This document shows, piece after piece, positions 49,317 to 57,751 of a DNA stretch of 64,000 bases. The stretch spans positions 58,446 through 122,445 of the forward strand of contig BJOX01000111.1 of NCBI GenBank assembly GCA_009731375.1. Direction: 5' to 3'. Positions within the stretch are counted from its first letter, which is position 1. The number at the start of each line of letters is the position of its first letter. A program made the translations under genes and the position numbers. The notes beneath the pieces are model-generated. The model did no database searches, was not told where the DNA came from, and was given only the letters and a program-made list of their open reading frames with translations. Origin of the DNA: Paulinella micropora. Taxonomy: Eukaryota > Cercozoa > Imbricatea > Euglyphida.

Positions 49317-49889
49317 ATGTATAAGACCAAACCCGAGGAAATGACCGAGACCAACACACAAGAGACCAAACCCGAGGAAATGACCGACAAACAAGAGACC
49401 AACAAACAAGAGACCAAACCCGAGACCAAACACGAGGAAATGACCGACACACAAGAGACCAAACTCGCGACCATACCATCCACACCATCCACACCCGAAA
49501 CCAAACCCCAACACCCGAGCATTCACAGCGAAATAATCAACACCACCGACCCGCAACTCATAACTCAACGACGGAAAGAACTCCGCCAACAATACAAGGA
49601 CCAAGGAATCAACACCAGAATCCAAGCAATCAAAAAAAATCAATATTGTCGGCTGTATGTGCGACAATTTAAGCACCCAGACCCAGAACTCAGGCGAGCA
49701 ATCTCAAAGCGACCGCGGAAGGCATACAGCCAGCGACTGAAGCCCACAAATCGCCGATTATATGGAGCATATCGCCCAACATACAACCGCAAAATCGCAC
49801 TCATCAACGAACTCATTGAAAAATATAATATTGACCCACAGGCCCGCGATGATATGCTCAAATTGACGGCGAAGGCTGTGCGAGCTTGA
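49317..49889 (+). CDS. Basic unknown protein, 190 residues, right-arm copy
   Basis: The N-terminal 70 residues are low-complexity Thr/Glu/Lys repeats (ETKPEEMTDKQETNKQETKP), then a Pro-rich linker, then a conserved-looking basic domain (KKNQYCRLYVRQFKHPDPEL, RRLYGAYRPTYNRKIALIN) of about 100 residues. The start is the ATG right after the AT-rich element. A small internal-structure or DNA-packing role fits its charge but is a guess. Confidence 0.7.
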   Translation: MYKTKPEEMTETNTQETKPEEMTDKQETNKQETKPETKHEEMTDTQETKLATIPSTPSTPETKPQHPSIHSEIINTTDPQLITQRRKELRQQYKDQGINTRIQAIKKNQYCRLYVRQFKHPDPELRRAISKRPRKAYSQRLKPTNRRLYGAYRPTYNRKIALINELIEKYNIDPQARDDMLKLTAKAVRA

Positions 49890-49936
49890 GCTGTTTAATG
49901 CCCTTATCTTGTGCGAAAATACTCCTTTTTTTTTTG

Positions 49937-50260
49937 AACGGGTGGATTGATACCAAACAACCAAAAGGAGCCGAATGAACAACTCAAGAAAAATGAACGG
50001 GTGAATTGATACCAAACAACCAAAAGGAGCCGAATGGAGAGGCGAGCAACCAACACACGAGCAAACAACTCAAAGCCCTGAAAATAAGGGGGCGATTTAC
50101 CTGGCCATATTTTAATAAAGAAAGAGGATAAAATGAACGGGTGAATCAGTACCAAACAAACAAAAGGAGCCAAATGGAGACCACACAAAATGAACGGGTG
50201 AATCGGTATCAAACGAACAAAAGGAGCCGAATGGAGGAGCGAGCATATGACGAGGAGCAA
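49937..50260 (+). repeat. 57-bp repeat cluster I, right arm
   Basis: Four modules with the core GAACGGGTGAATCAGTA and AAAAGGAGCCGAATGGA (starts about 49937, 49994, 50133, 50190). Between the second and third are AACTCAAAGCCCTGAAAAT with AAGGGGGC (imperfect hairpin) and CCATATTTTAATAAAGAAAG. It sits between the 190-residue gene and the primase-helicase. Confidence 0.85.
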
Positions 50261-50419
50261 CACAAACACGAGAGACACGAACACGAGACAAAGAGCACCA
50301 ACACGAACGAGCAACAACAAGAGCAACAACAACAACACACTAACCACACAATCGGGCTAAAATATACACACAGGCCCCCATTCTTGTCTTCTTGGGGTTC
50401 TCGCCTGGTGTTTGTTTAA
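50174..50419 (+). CDS. Possible 81-residue repeat-derived ORF, right-arm copy
   Basis: It begins METTQNERVNRYQTNKR inside the repeat and continues RMEERAYDEEQHKHERHEH into a Gln-rich tail. The same MEERAYDE start recurs in cluster II (54065-54151, 28 codons). The sharing could reflect a translated peptide or simply the repeat. I favour the repeat, so confidence is low. Confidence 0.3.
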   Translation: METTQNERVNRYQTNKRSRMEERAYDEEQHKHERHEHETKSTNTNEQQQEQQQQHTNHTIGLKYTHRPPFLSSWGSRLVFV

Positions 50420-50488
50420 TTTTGAATTTATAATTTATAATTAATTATTTAATTTTATTCTAAAAAAAAATATTCATTAAGATATAAG

Positions 50489-53400
50489 ATGATTGAAATT
50501 GCGAACTCATTCACCGACACCAAGCACACACAACTCACGGACGACCTCATTCAAAATATCATTTCAAGATATGAGAACGGGGCGCCCTGCGAGTATTATG
50601 AGAACCTGAACAGCGGGGTCTTCTTGTATGCCGATTTTGATATGAAGCACGACGAGAACAAGACCAAGGCCGAACACTTGAAAATCATAAATGAGCAAAT
50701 TGTTCTTTTCTGCTTATCGTTTCAAATTGACCGCAAACTCGCGAAGATTAAAATCGCAAATTCTAAAAAAAAGACTTCATTCCACATTATCAGCAAAGAA
50801 AAACGATTCAACGACCCGCGAGAGATTAAAGAACTCATTGAAGATTATGAGCTTAAATTTGATAAATCAGTATATTCAGGACCAGGAAAGAGGCAATTGT
50901 TCAGGCTGTTATATACGACCAAAAAGGGAGAAAATCGCCCCTTCGTTCCCGTTGATTCAATGACTCTAAAGCCGATAAAGGTGAGCCTTCAAGAATATAA
51001 AGATTATATAATCAATGCGGGACCGATTGAAGCACCCGAGGAAGAAGCACCCGAGGAAGAAGCACCCGAGGGAGAAGCACCAGACACACCACCAGACACA
51101 CCCGAGGAAGCAAAAGAACAACCTGAGGAGGAGGAGGATGAAGAAGATGATGACCTTATCAACCAAATCCTCAAAATTCTGAAAGATAAGAAGCCAGAAA
51201 TCGCAGGAAATAACGGCTTCAAGAAATCTGAAATTCAAGGAACGAATAAATTGATTATATATTTCAAAAGGCTCAAAGCTTCATTTTGTGCTTTATGTAA
51301 TCGCGAACACACCAGAGACGGAACTGACTTCTTGATATATCATTATGATACAAAAGCCATTTATCTCGGATGCACTAAAGAGAATAAGACCTTTGAACGA
51401 CTTGATGACAATAAGATTGAAGAGGCCGAGAGAGCAACCAACCAGCAAAAACTGATGACCATTCTGAAAGAAGCTGAGAAGAAGGAATATGTTGAGGCAC
51501 TGATTGAAGCCGATAAAAAGGAATTCAGAGATGCGGGAATTGAGCCTCAAATCATTGACACAGCGACCTTCTTATCTGAGAATGAAACAATCAAGAACGA
51601 GGTCCTTCAAGGTGAATCTGACATAATCGCAATAAAAGCACCCAAAGGAACAGGAAAGACTGAATTGTTTATTCTTTTATTGACATTGATGAACCAAACA
51701 GCGAAAACAGACAAAGAGAGACACGACCCGAACCTCTCAATATTGCTGATATCGTCGCGGATTAGCTTGGCGAAGAAATTCGTGGAAGACCTTGAAGCTC
51801 TTGGTCTTGAAGTATATTATGATATTAAAACCCAGACCATCGGCTTCAAGCATTACAAGCTCGCGATTCAATTGGATTCAATACACAGAAGCCAGCGGGA
51901 AAAATACGATATCATTATTATTGACGAAGCCCACCAACTGCTCGCTCATTTATATGCCGAATCATTTCTCAAGCAGGACAACCTGGACCGCAACCTCTGG
52001 AAATTCAAAAGCATAATTCAACGGTCTAAGAAAATTATGCTTCTAGATGCGAATCTTAAAGTTGAAGATATTGAATATATTAAAGAAATAAGAAATGCCC
52101 CCCGAATGGTGAAATGTGCCTTTGACCGTGAAGCCAAAGATGCGATTATCTCGTTATATTATGGAGTTAAGGCTGAGAACTTGCGAAGCTGTAAAATCAC
52201 AAATGATGAGCCGACCGTAATCAAGATGATTATTGAACGAATCAAAGAAGGGAAGAAGGTCGCAATCTTTGGCAATTACTCAGCGAAAAGGCTCTCAGCT
52301 CTTGCTTCATTGTTGAAGATGTATATGAACGACCCCGAGAGGCTTCTCCTGATTACTTCCAAGACAATCACCTCTGAGAGAGTGGTCAATGCCCTCAAAT
52401 CAGTCAATACTGAATTTTTGAATTATGATGTGATTATCTGCTCGCCGAGTGTTCAATCTGGCATTTCGTTTTATGTGCCGAATGTAATATATCAGATTTT
52501 CGGCCTGTTTTGTAATCTGTCAGCGAATGCGATCGCCTCAACCCAAATGTTAGGACGAGTAAGAAACCCAATCAATCCTGAGGTCATTGTATCAATTCAA
52601 ATGTCTAATTCTTATATTGTTTATAAAAACCCTTCAGAATATTTTGATTATATACGAGTAAATCGGAAACACTTTGAGAAGGACCTAATCAGGAAGGCGG
52701 GCCTCGGAAATGTAAAATATAACAAATACGGACACATTGAACTTATTGCGAATGAATTCATTAATGAAATTGTAAATTTTAAGATAACACAATCAGGAGA
52801 GAAGAAGGCATTTGTGCGGGACTTTATAAACCTTCAAGTTGTTGAGGGCATAAAATGCGAATATTTAGAGACCGATATCACGACAGAGGAGACAAAACAA
52901 ATAAAGCGGGAATTCAAAGATGCCAAAGTCAGAAATGACGAAATCAGAGCGAAAGAACTCGCTGATGCTCCAAATATTACCCAGGAAGAAATGAAGGATA
53001 TAAACCGAAAACAACGGCACAATCTCGCCGAAGTCAATTATGAAGAATTAACAGCAAAAGAAAAGAAGATTATAAAAACAATATACGGAGCCCCCGACGA
53101 GCTAGAAAATGAGCCCTTATTCTTCTTCATATACAACAACGACAATATAAAGGAGGTATTCAGAAACCGCCGAATATATTGCGGAGGATTTGAGACAGGG
53201 CTCCAAAAGTTCAAAGACATTGAAATCAAAAAAGAAATCAATCAAAACAGGCTGAGAGAAACGGAGACCCACATATACGAGAGAGAGACGAATGAGGCGA
53301 TGGTCCGCTCAATGTTATTCAATTCAAAATTTCAGAAGCACAGAATCCTCTTGAGTTTGCTCTCGTTGCTGGGTTTTAATTCATTTAATTCGGACAATCT

Positions 53401-53725
53401 AGCACAAAAAAAAGATATCATTGCCGGATTTAAATCGTTTTTACTTGCTGAAAATAATCACAAGGAGCTCGTTCAAATACTCGGGAAGCACCAACAAAAA
53501 GAGAAGACACTGAAAACACACTCAACAAATCCGAAATTCTTGAAGATAATGCTTGATTTCTTCAATCCTTCATTAACTGCTGAATTCGGCATAAAAATCA
53601 AAAAAACGGGGAACGATTACGAAATGATTGATATATATAATGAACATTTTCGCACACTTGAAGATGAGCCTCCTTATTATAAAGGGGCATATCTCCCACT
53701 GATTACACCGTATAAAGAAATATAA
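50489..53725 (+). CDS. Primase-helicase fusion (AEP primase + SF2 origin-binding-protein-like helicase), right-arm copy
   Basis: 1078 residues. Residues 1-160: archaeo-eukaryotic primase palm with YADFD (Asp49/Asp51, metal binding), SFH (97-99) and VYSGPGKRQLFRL (third motif, Arg135/139). Residues 180-222 are an acidic Pro/Glu linker. Zinc knuckle: CALCNREH (267-274) plus Cys295. Helicase: Walker A APKGTGKTE (383-391), DEAH (478-481), LDAN (518-521), SPSVQSGISF (651-660) and QMLGRVR (685-691). This is the Herpes_ori_bp/UL9-like SF2 set. The remaining 380 residues are unassigned. The same primase-plus-OBP layout and length are known in large DNA viruses such as African swine fever virus F1055L. 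It should open origins and lay primers. Start chosen at the ATG after GATATAAG. Confidence 0.9.
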   Translation: MIEIANSFTDTKHTQLTDDLIQNIISRYENGAPCEYYENLNSGVFLYADFDMKHDENKTKAEHLKIINEQIVLFCLSFQIDRKLAKIKIANSKKKTSFHIISKEKRFNDPREIKELIEDYELKFDKSVYSGPGKRQLFRLLYTTKKGENRPFVPVDSMTLKPIKVSLQEYKDYIINAGPIEAPEEEAPEEEAPEGEAPDTPPDTPEEAKEQPEEEEDEEDDDLINQILKILKDKKPEIAGNNGFKKSEIQGTNKLIIYFKRLKASFCALCNREHTRDGTDFLIYHYDTKAIYLGCTKENKTFERLDDNKIEEAERATNQQKLMTILKEAEKKEYVEALIEADKKEFRDAGIEPQIIDTATFLSENETIKNEVLQGESDIIAIKAPKGTGKTELFILLLTLMNQTAKTDKERHDPNLSILLISSRISLAKKFVEDLEALGLEVYYDIKTQTIGFKHYKLAIQLDSIHRSQREKYDIIIIDEAHQLLAHLYAESFLKQDNLDRNLWKFKSIIQRSKKIMLLDANLKVEDIEYIKEIRNAPRMVKCAFDREAKDAIISLYYGVKAENLRSCKITNDEPTVIKMIIERIKEGKKVAIFGNYSAKRLSALASLLKMYMNDPERLLLITSKTITSERVVNALKSVNTEFLNYDVIICSPSVQSGISFYVPNVIYQIFGLFCNLSANAIASTQMLGRVRNPINPEVIVSIQMSNSYIVYKNPSEYFDYIRVNRKHFEKDLIRKAGLGNVKYNKYGHIELIANEFINEIVNFKITQSGEKKAFVRDFINLQVVEGIKCEYLETDITTEETKQIKREFKDAKVRNDEIRAKELADAPNITQEEMKDINRKQRHNLAEVNYEELTAKEKKIIKTIYGAPDELENEPLFFFIYNNDNIKEVFRNRRIYCGGFETGLQKFKDIEIKKEINQNRLRETETHIYERETNEAMVRSMLFNSKFQKHRILLSLLSLLGFNSFNSDNLAQKKDIIAGFKSFLLAENNHKELVQILGKHQQKEKTLKTHSTNPKFLKIMLDFFNPSLTAEFGIKIKKTGNDYEMIDIYNEHFRTLEDEPPYYKGAYLPLITPYKEI

Positions 53726-53764
53726 ATTCAATAAAATCTTATATTATTTTTTTTTAATTAAGAA

Positions 53765-54110
53765 AAATGAACGGGTGAATCAGTATCAAACGAGCAAACG
53801 GAGGCGAATGGAGAACCAGAGAAAAATGAACGGGTGAATCAGTACAAATTGAGCAAACGGAGGCGACTGGAGAGGGCGAGCAGACGACACACGAGCAAAC
53901 AACTCAAAGCCCCGATTTTTAGGGGCGGATTTACCTGGCCATATTTTAATAAAGAAAGAGGATAAAATGAACGGGTGAATCAGTATCAAACGAACGAAAG
54001 GAGGCGATTGGAGAAGGCAGAATTTGAACGGGTGAATCAGTATCAAACGAACAAAAGGAGACGAATGGAGGAGCGAGCATATGACGAGATGAAAAAACAG
54101 CACGAAGAGC
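53765..54110 (+). repeat. 57-bp repeat cluster II, right arm
   Basis: Four modules (about 53767, 53825, 53967, 54024). The middle spacer has the perfect hairpin GCCCCGATTTTTAGGGGC (53909-53926) and CCATATTTTAATAAAG. It lies downstream of the primase-helicase. Confidence 0.85.
53909..53926 (+). terminator. Stem-loop followed by AATAAA, candidate transcript end
   Basis: Five-base-pair GC stem with an AT loop, 20 to 35 bases before an AATAAA. Hairpin-linked 3' ends are established for Mimivirus transcripts. Here it is inference from position downstream of a gene. The mirror copy is 40511-40528. Confidence 0.4.
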
Positions 54111-54303
54111 GGGATGGAGACAAATGGGTCATATTTAGCCCGATGGGTTGAGATTAAAAGATGAAAAGAGAGACAGAGAGAGCCAGAGGAGGCTGAGGAG
54201 AATTTAATCGGATTGAACAAAGCACCCCCGCCTGTTTTTATCGTACAATAAATAATTATTTTTTTATTTTTTTTTATTCGTATAAAATATACACCCCGCC
54301 CGA

Positions 54304-54339
54304 AATCGTTCAATCGTTTAATCGTTTAATCGTTTAATT
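54304..54339 (+). promoter_or_regulatory. Four tandem TCGTTTAA-like words upstream of the 119-residue gene
   Basis: AATCGTTC AATCGTTT AATCGTTT AATCGTTT with 8-9-base periodicity ends three bases before the ATG. Upstream is TATAAAATATACA. It could be a regulator- or origin-binding array. Also present in the left arm. Confidence 0.6.
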
Positions 54340-54340
54340 G

Positions 54341-54700
54341 ATGAATCTCGCCCGCATTCAATTCCTTGAGATTGATAAATATTCAAATCTTAAATTCAAA
54401 ATCAAACGAACTCAGAAAGATGAATTCAAACTGATGACAAAACTCCAGACAGTAATCTCGCAAAAATACACCACCGCGAGCAATCCAATCTTTTCAGCAC
54501 AATCTGGCGACCTCTTAATCAAATTTTATAAAGTTAATAATTTCAAATTCGTTGAAAATGGTCTTTATAATTTCCAATTCAAGACGGTCGAGAAAGAAGC
54601 CGAAAAAGATAAAAAGAAATATATTATTCTTAAAATCACAAGCACCCCCGAATTCGTGGAGATTGCCGAAAGCAACGAGAAGGAGGTCAGCCTCATATAA
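54341..54700 (+). CDS. Unknown 119-residue protein, right-arm copy
   Basis: Starts MNLARIQFLEIDKYS. It is predicted mostly beta (GDLLIKFYKVNNFKFVENGL, YIILKITSTPEFVEI), with alternating hydrophobic residues and many Lys. The composition would suit an OB-fold single-strand DNA-binding protein, which would partner the primase-helicase upstream, but no diagnostic motif is present. TAA stop. Confidence 0.8.
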   Translation: MNLARIQFLEIDKYSNLKFKIKRTQKDEFKLMTKLQTVISQKYTTASNPIFSAQSGDLLIKFYKVNNFKFVENGLYNFQFKTVEKEAEKDKKKYIILKITSTPEFVEIAESNEKEVSLI

Positions 54701-54750
54701 AAAAAATATTTTACATTTTGAAAAAGTGTCTTAATGATAATATATATGAG

Positions 54751-55158
54751 ATGGCGGTCGTATTAACAGCACCACCACCAACACCCCGAGCGGATGAAGG
54801 GGTTGAGCTTGAAGACCTGGGCGACGATTTAGAGACTGCTGAAAAATTGATTTTTAAAAATTGTATTAAATGCGGATGTGATTTCTTAACCGACAAGACG
54901 AGGCGGTTCAAGAATTGCGAGCCGTGTCGCCGAATGAACAAGAACAAGAAGCAGATTGATGTGTTCAACGAAACAATTGACAGATTGAACAATCAAGACG
55001 GCCCCGACCCAGTTGAAGAGCTTGACGAGATGGTCGCCAAATATAAGGAGCTCATTCGGGTCGCAGGTGATGGCAATGAATTATTAATCAGGGCAATCAA
55101 TATGAGAATCCGGGGGCTGATTGACCATTTTATCAAGTGTTTTGAAAATGATGATTAA
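54751..55158 (+). CDS. Zinc-finger protein, 135 residues, right-arm copy
   Basis: Pro/acidic N-terminus, then CIKCGCDF (Cys38, Cys41, Cys43) and NCEPCRR (Cys56, Cys59), a CxxC-x14-CxxC zinc site with basic residues between, and a helical C-terminus. The short zinc site followed by RRMNKNKK recalls viral transcription-factor-like or HNH-associated zinc hooks, but no nuclease residues follow. TAA stop. Likely nucleic-acid binding. Confidence 0.8.
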   Translation: MAVVLTAPPPTPRADEGVELEDLGDDLETAEKLIFKNCIKCGCDFLTDKTRRFKNCEPCRRMNKNKKQIDVFNETIDRLNNQDGPDPVEELDEMVAKYKELIRVAGDGNELLIRAINMRIRGLIDHFIKCFENDD

Positions 55159-55190
55159 TATTTTTTATATAAATATATAAGCATATAAAT

Positions 55191-55216
55191 ATATAAGCAC
55201 GGAGGAAAAGAGGAAC
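55191..55216 (+). promoter_or_regulatory. TATA-like box and leader of the 85-residue gene
   Basis: ATATAAGCAC then GGAGGAAAAGAGGAAC, 17 bases before the ATG. Nearly identical to the sequence before the recombinase. Confidence 0.65.
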
Positions 55217-55233
55217 GGCAAAAAAAGAGAAGA

Positions 55234-55491
55234 ATGTCGCATTTTTCACTGATACGAGACCCAGAACTTCGCGAGGCGGTTGAAGACACACAGAAGGAAA
55301 TTGAGGCCCTAGAGGGTTTTATAACTAGATATAAGAACGGACAACACGATGAAGGATATATAAAATATTCTATGAAGAAAATTGAAAAGCATATCGAGGA
55401 CATTCCACATAGTTATATAAGCGACATTTACAAAAAACGATTAAAAACATATAAGAGCGATATTGAAGCATATAAAACGAATAACAGCTGA
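55234..55491 (+). CDS. Unknown 85-residue protein, right-arm copy
   Basis: Starts MSHFSLIRDPELREAVEDTQ. It is all-helical by composition, with charged and Tyr-rich residues. No motif recognised. It is expressed from the same type of leader as the recombinase, and its gene ends 101 bases before the recombinase ATG, so it may be a recombination accessory factor (inference from context). Confidence 0.75.
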   Translation: MSHFSLIRDPELREAVEDTQKEIEALEGFITRYKNGQHDEGYIKYSMKKIEKHIEDIPHSYISDIYKKRLKTYKSDIEAYKTNNS

Positions 55492-55540
55492 ATCAATTAA
55501 TATAATTATTTATTTTTTTTTAATTTTATCTAAACATATA

Positions 55541-55590
55541 TATATAAGCATAAAATATATAAGCACGGAGGAAAAGAGGAACAGCGAAAA
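55541..55590 (+). promoter_or_regulatory. TATA-like box and leader of the recombinase gene
   Basis: Two TATATAAGCA-type boxes about 20 bases apart, then CACGGAGGAAAAGAGGAAC and the ATG. Sharing this 30-base leader with the 85-residue gene suggests common control. Confidence 0.7.
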
Positions 55591-55591
55591 A

Positions 55592-56815
55592 ATGGATTTC
55601 AAGACGATTGACTACAAGGACCACAAGGACCTCATAAACAAACTGAAGGCAATCACAAAAAGCCGGTCAGAAAGCTTGATTATCTTGTTGATTGAGCTCA
55701 TAAAACAAAAAGGAGGAAATGAGACATATTTGAAAAAGAATCTTAGATGGACCTTGAGCACACTTCAACAAATTGAAAAAGTGAACACAAAAGACTCATA
55801 TCTGACCCGATTGCGGAAGGTATTCAAAGAACAGCACCCGACAAAAGAAGCCGAGATTATCAAAGAATTGAAACTAACAGACGAAGAGCGAACCCTGAAG
55901 GCGACCACCCAAATCAAACAGAGAAACAAGAACCTGAAAGAAATTAAGAATTTTGAGCCCGCCGAAGTGTTTAAGATTATGGACACTTTGAACAAGTCGC
56001 GAAAGATGACCGACCTCATCATCTTGCTTCAATTGGCAACAGGTCGCCGGCTCATTGAGGTCTTACGAATTACGAGCACACCACCAGAAAGCAAAGAACA
56101 AAAGAATTATATTGTGATTGACAAGGTCGCAAAAGACACGAAGGGAGCAATCAAGAATATCGAGGTCCCGCTGATTCATATGTCTTATGAAGATATGCGA
56201 ACAGCCTGGGAAGCGGTGCGGGAGGCTTTAACCGATGAAGACAAAAAGAAAACAAATCAAGCATTAACAAATAAATATGATTCTAGAATTTCAAGAAGAA
56301 TGAAAGAATTATTTAATGATAACAAAGCAACAAGCCACTTAGCCCGCAAGATATACGGGGCGATTGCTTACCGAGAATTTGCTCCCGCGAATATGGACAG
56401 GAGCATATTCCTCGCGAAAGTGTTGGGGCACATTGAAGAGAGTGAAGCAAGCCGAAATTATGCCAATGTTAAAGCAAGAACTCCAGCAATAGCAACCGAA
56501 CCACAAGCACGGCAAGCTCTGGACAAATTAGAAAACAAAATCAACACATTAGAGGACAAGGTCGCGGGGTTGAATGCTAATCTTCCGCAGAATGTGATTG
56601 ATGCCTTAGCGATAATAAAAGCAATGAAGGACCAAAAAATAGATATCAGCAACAGAAAAATCAGAGCATTCGCACGTGTTGGAAGTATAAAAGCGAAATT
56701 TATCAGCGATATCGCGAGAGGCAAACAACCAACAGAAGCAGGCAAAACAGAAACAAGGAAGAAGAACGATGAAGGGGCAATTTTAAGAAGAAGCGAAAGA
56801 TTGAAAAAAAAATGA
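55592..56815 (+). CDS. Tyrosine recombinase, right-arm copy
   Basis: 407 residues. Catalytic set: Arg152/153 in LATGRRLIEVLRI, a candidate beta-hairpin Lys (178 or 181), His249-x2-Arg252 in SHLARKIYGAIAY, His280 in KVLGH and the nucleophile Tyr290 in SRNYANV. The N-terminal 130 residues are helical (arm/core-binding). About 110 C-terminal residues contain a coiled coil and end in a basic RRSERLKKK. It cuts and rejoins DNA through a phosphotyrosine. The 'ARKIYG..AY' and 'LGH' spacing also recalls telomere resolvases (protelomerases), which would suit an element with inverted-repeat ends, but integrase remains possible. The next feature is repeat cluster III, then the end of the element. Confidence 0.85.
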   Translation: MDFKTIDYKDHKDLINKLKAITKSRSESLIILLIELIKQKGGNETYLKKNLRWTLSTLQQIEKVNTKDSYLTRLRKVFKEQHPTKEAEIIKELKLTDEERTLKATTQIKQRNKNLKEIKNFEPAEVFKIMDTLNKSRKMTDLIILLQLATGRRLIEVLRITSTPPESKEQKNYIVIDKVAKDTKGAIKNIEVPLIHMSYEDMRTAWEAVREALTDEDKKKTNQALTNKYDSRISRRMKELFNDNKATSHLARKIYGAIAYREFAPANMDRSIFLAKVLGHIEESEASRNYANVKARTPAIATEPQARQALDKLENKINTLEDKVAGLNANLPQNVIDALAIIKAMKDQKIDISNRKIRAFARVGSIKAKFISDIARGKQPTEAGKTETRKKNDEGAILRRSERLKKK

Positions 56816-57010
56816 ACGGGTGAATTGATACAAATTAAGCAAACGGAGGCGAATGGAGGGGCGAATTTACCCGGCCATATTTTAATAAAGAAAGAGGATA
56901 AAATGAACGGGTGAATCAGTATCAAACGAACGAACGGAGGCGAATGGAAGGACAGCAAAATGAACGGGTGAATCAGTACAAATTGAGCAAACGGAGGCGA
57001 ATGAAGGGGT
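56812..57010 (+). repeat. 57-bp repeat cluster III, right arm
   Basis: Three modules (about 56813, 56903, 56960) with CCATATTTTAATAAAG between the first and second and no hairpin. All three clusters end with a TTTAGCCCG- or CGGGCTAAA-type word. It lies just inside the subterminal repeats. Confidence 0.85.
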
Positions 57011-57112
57011 GAGCATATTTTAGCCCGTTGGTGTGGGAGAGAGAGAGAAGAAGAAGAAGAAGCGAAAGCAATAAACAGAAATATATATAATTTTTTTTTG
57101 TATATATAGGCA

Positions 57113-57276
57113 CAGCGGGGCACACCTTAAAAACGATGTTTTAATCTGTTTAAGGTCTTTTTTTTTGTGTGTTTGTTTGTCGTTGTATGGTCGGGGCACA
57201 CCTAAAAACAATGTTTTGAGCTGTTTGAGTGTGTTTTCTTGTTTGTTAGAATACCCGCGACCCCTAAATTCGGGGT
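57113..57276. repeat. Subterminal repeats, right end
   Basis: Units start CGGGGCACACCT at 57116 and 57192 and are followed by AAAAACRATGTTTTR. A divergent third unit at 57256-57290 contains the palindrome ACCCCTAAATTCGGGGT (57260-57276). Repeats at the ends of a linear element often bind its transposase/resolvase or act in end replication. No function is shown here. Confidence 0.8.
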
Positions 57277-57304
57277 TTCAAGTCGTTTGGAGCCGTTCTC
57301 ACGA

Positions 57305-57682
<378 letters not shown>

Positions 57683-57692
57683 NNNNNNNNNN
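57683..57692. other. Scaffold gap (10 N)
   Basis: Together with the gap at 37105-37114 it shows that the element was assembled as one contig of about 20.6 kb. Confidence 1.

Positions 57693-57751
<59 letters not shown>

Noticed and set aside
53786-54313. Antisense frame of 175 codons (and 147 codons at 49904-50347, 221 at 56458-57123)
   Set aside because: They overlie the 57-bp repeat clusters or the recombinase gene. The repeated peptide reflects DNA repeats. None has its own promoter-like element.
55463-55591. 43-residue N-terminal extension of the recombinase
   Set aside because: It would translate the TATA-like boxes and leader that are shared with the 85-residue gene and is hydrophobic by chance.
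49937-57010. CRISPR-like array
   Set aside because: Modules are long, imperfect, come in pairs or fours with shared rather than unique spacers, and the genome is eukaryotic. No cas genes.
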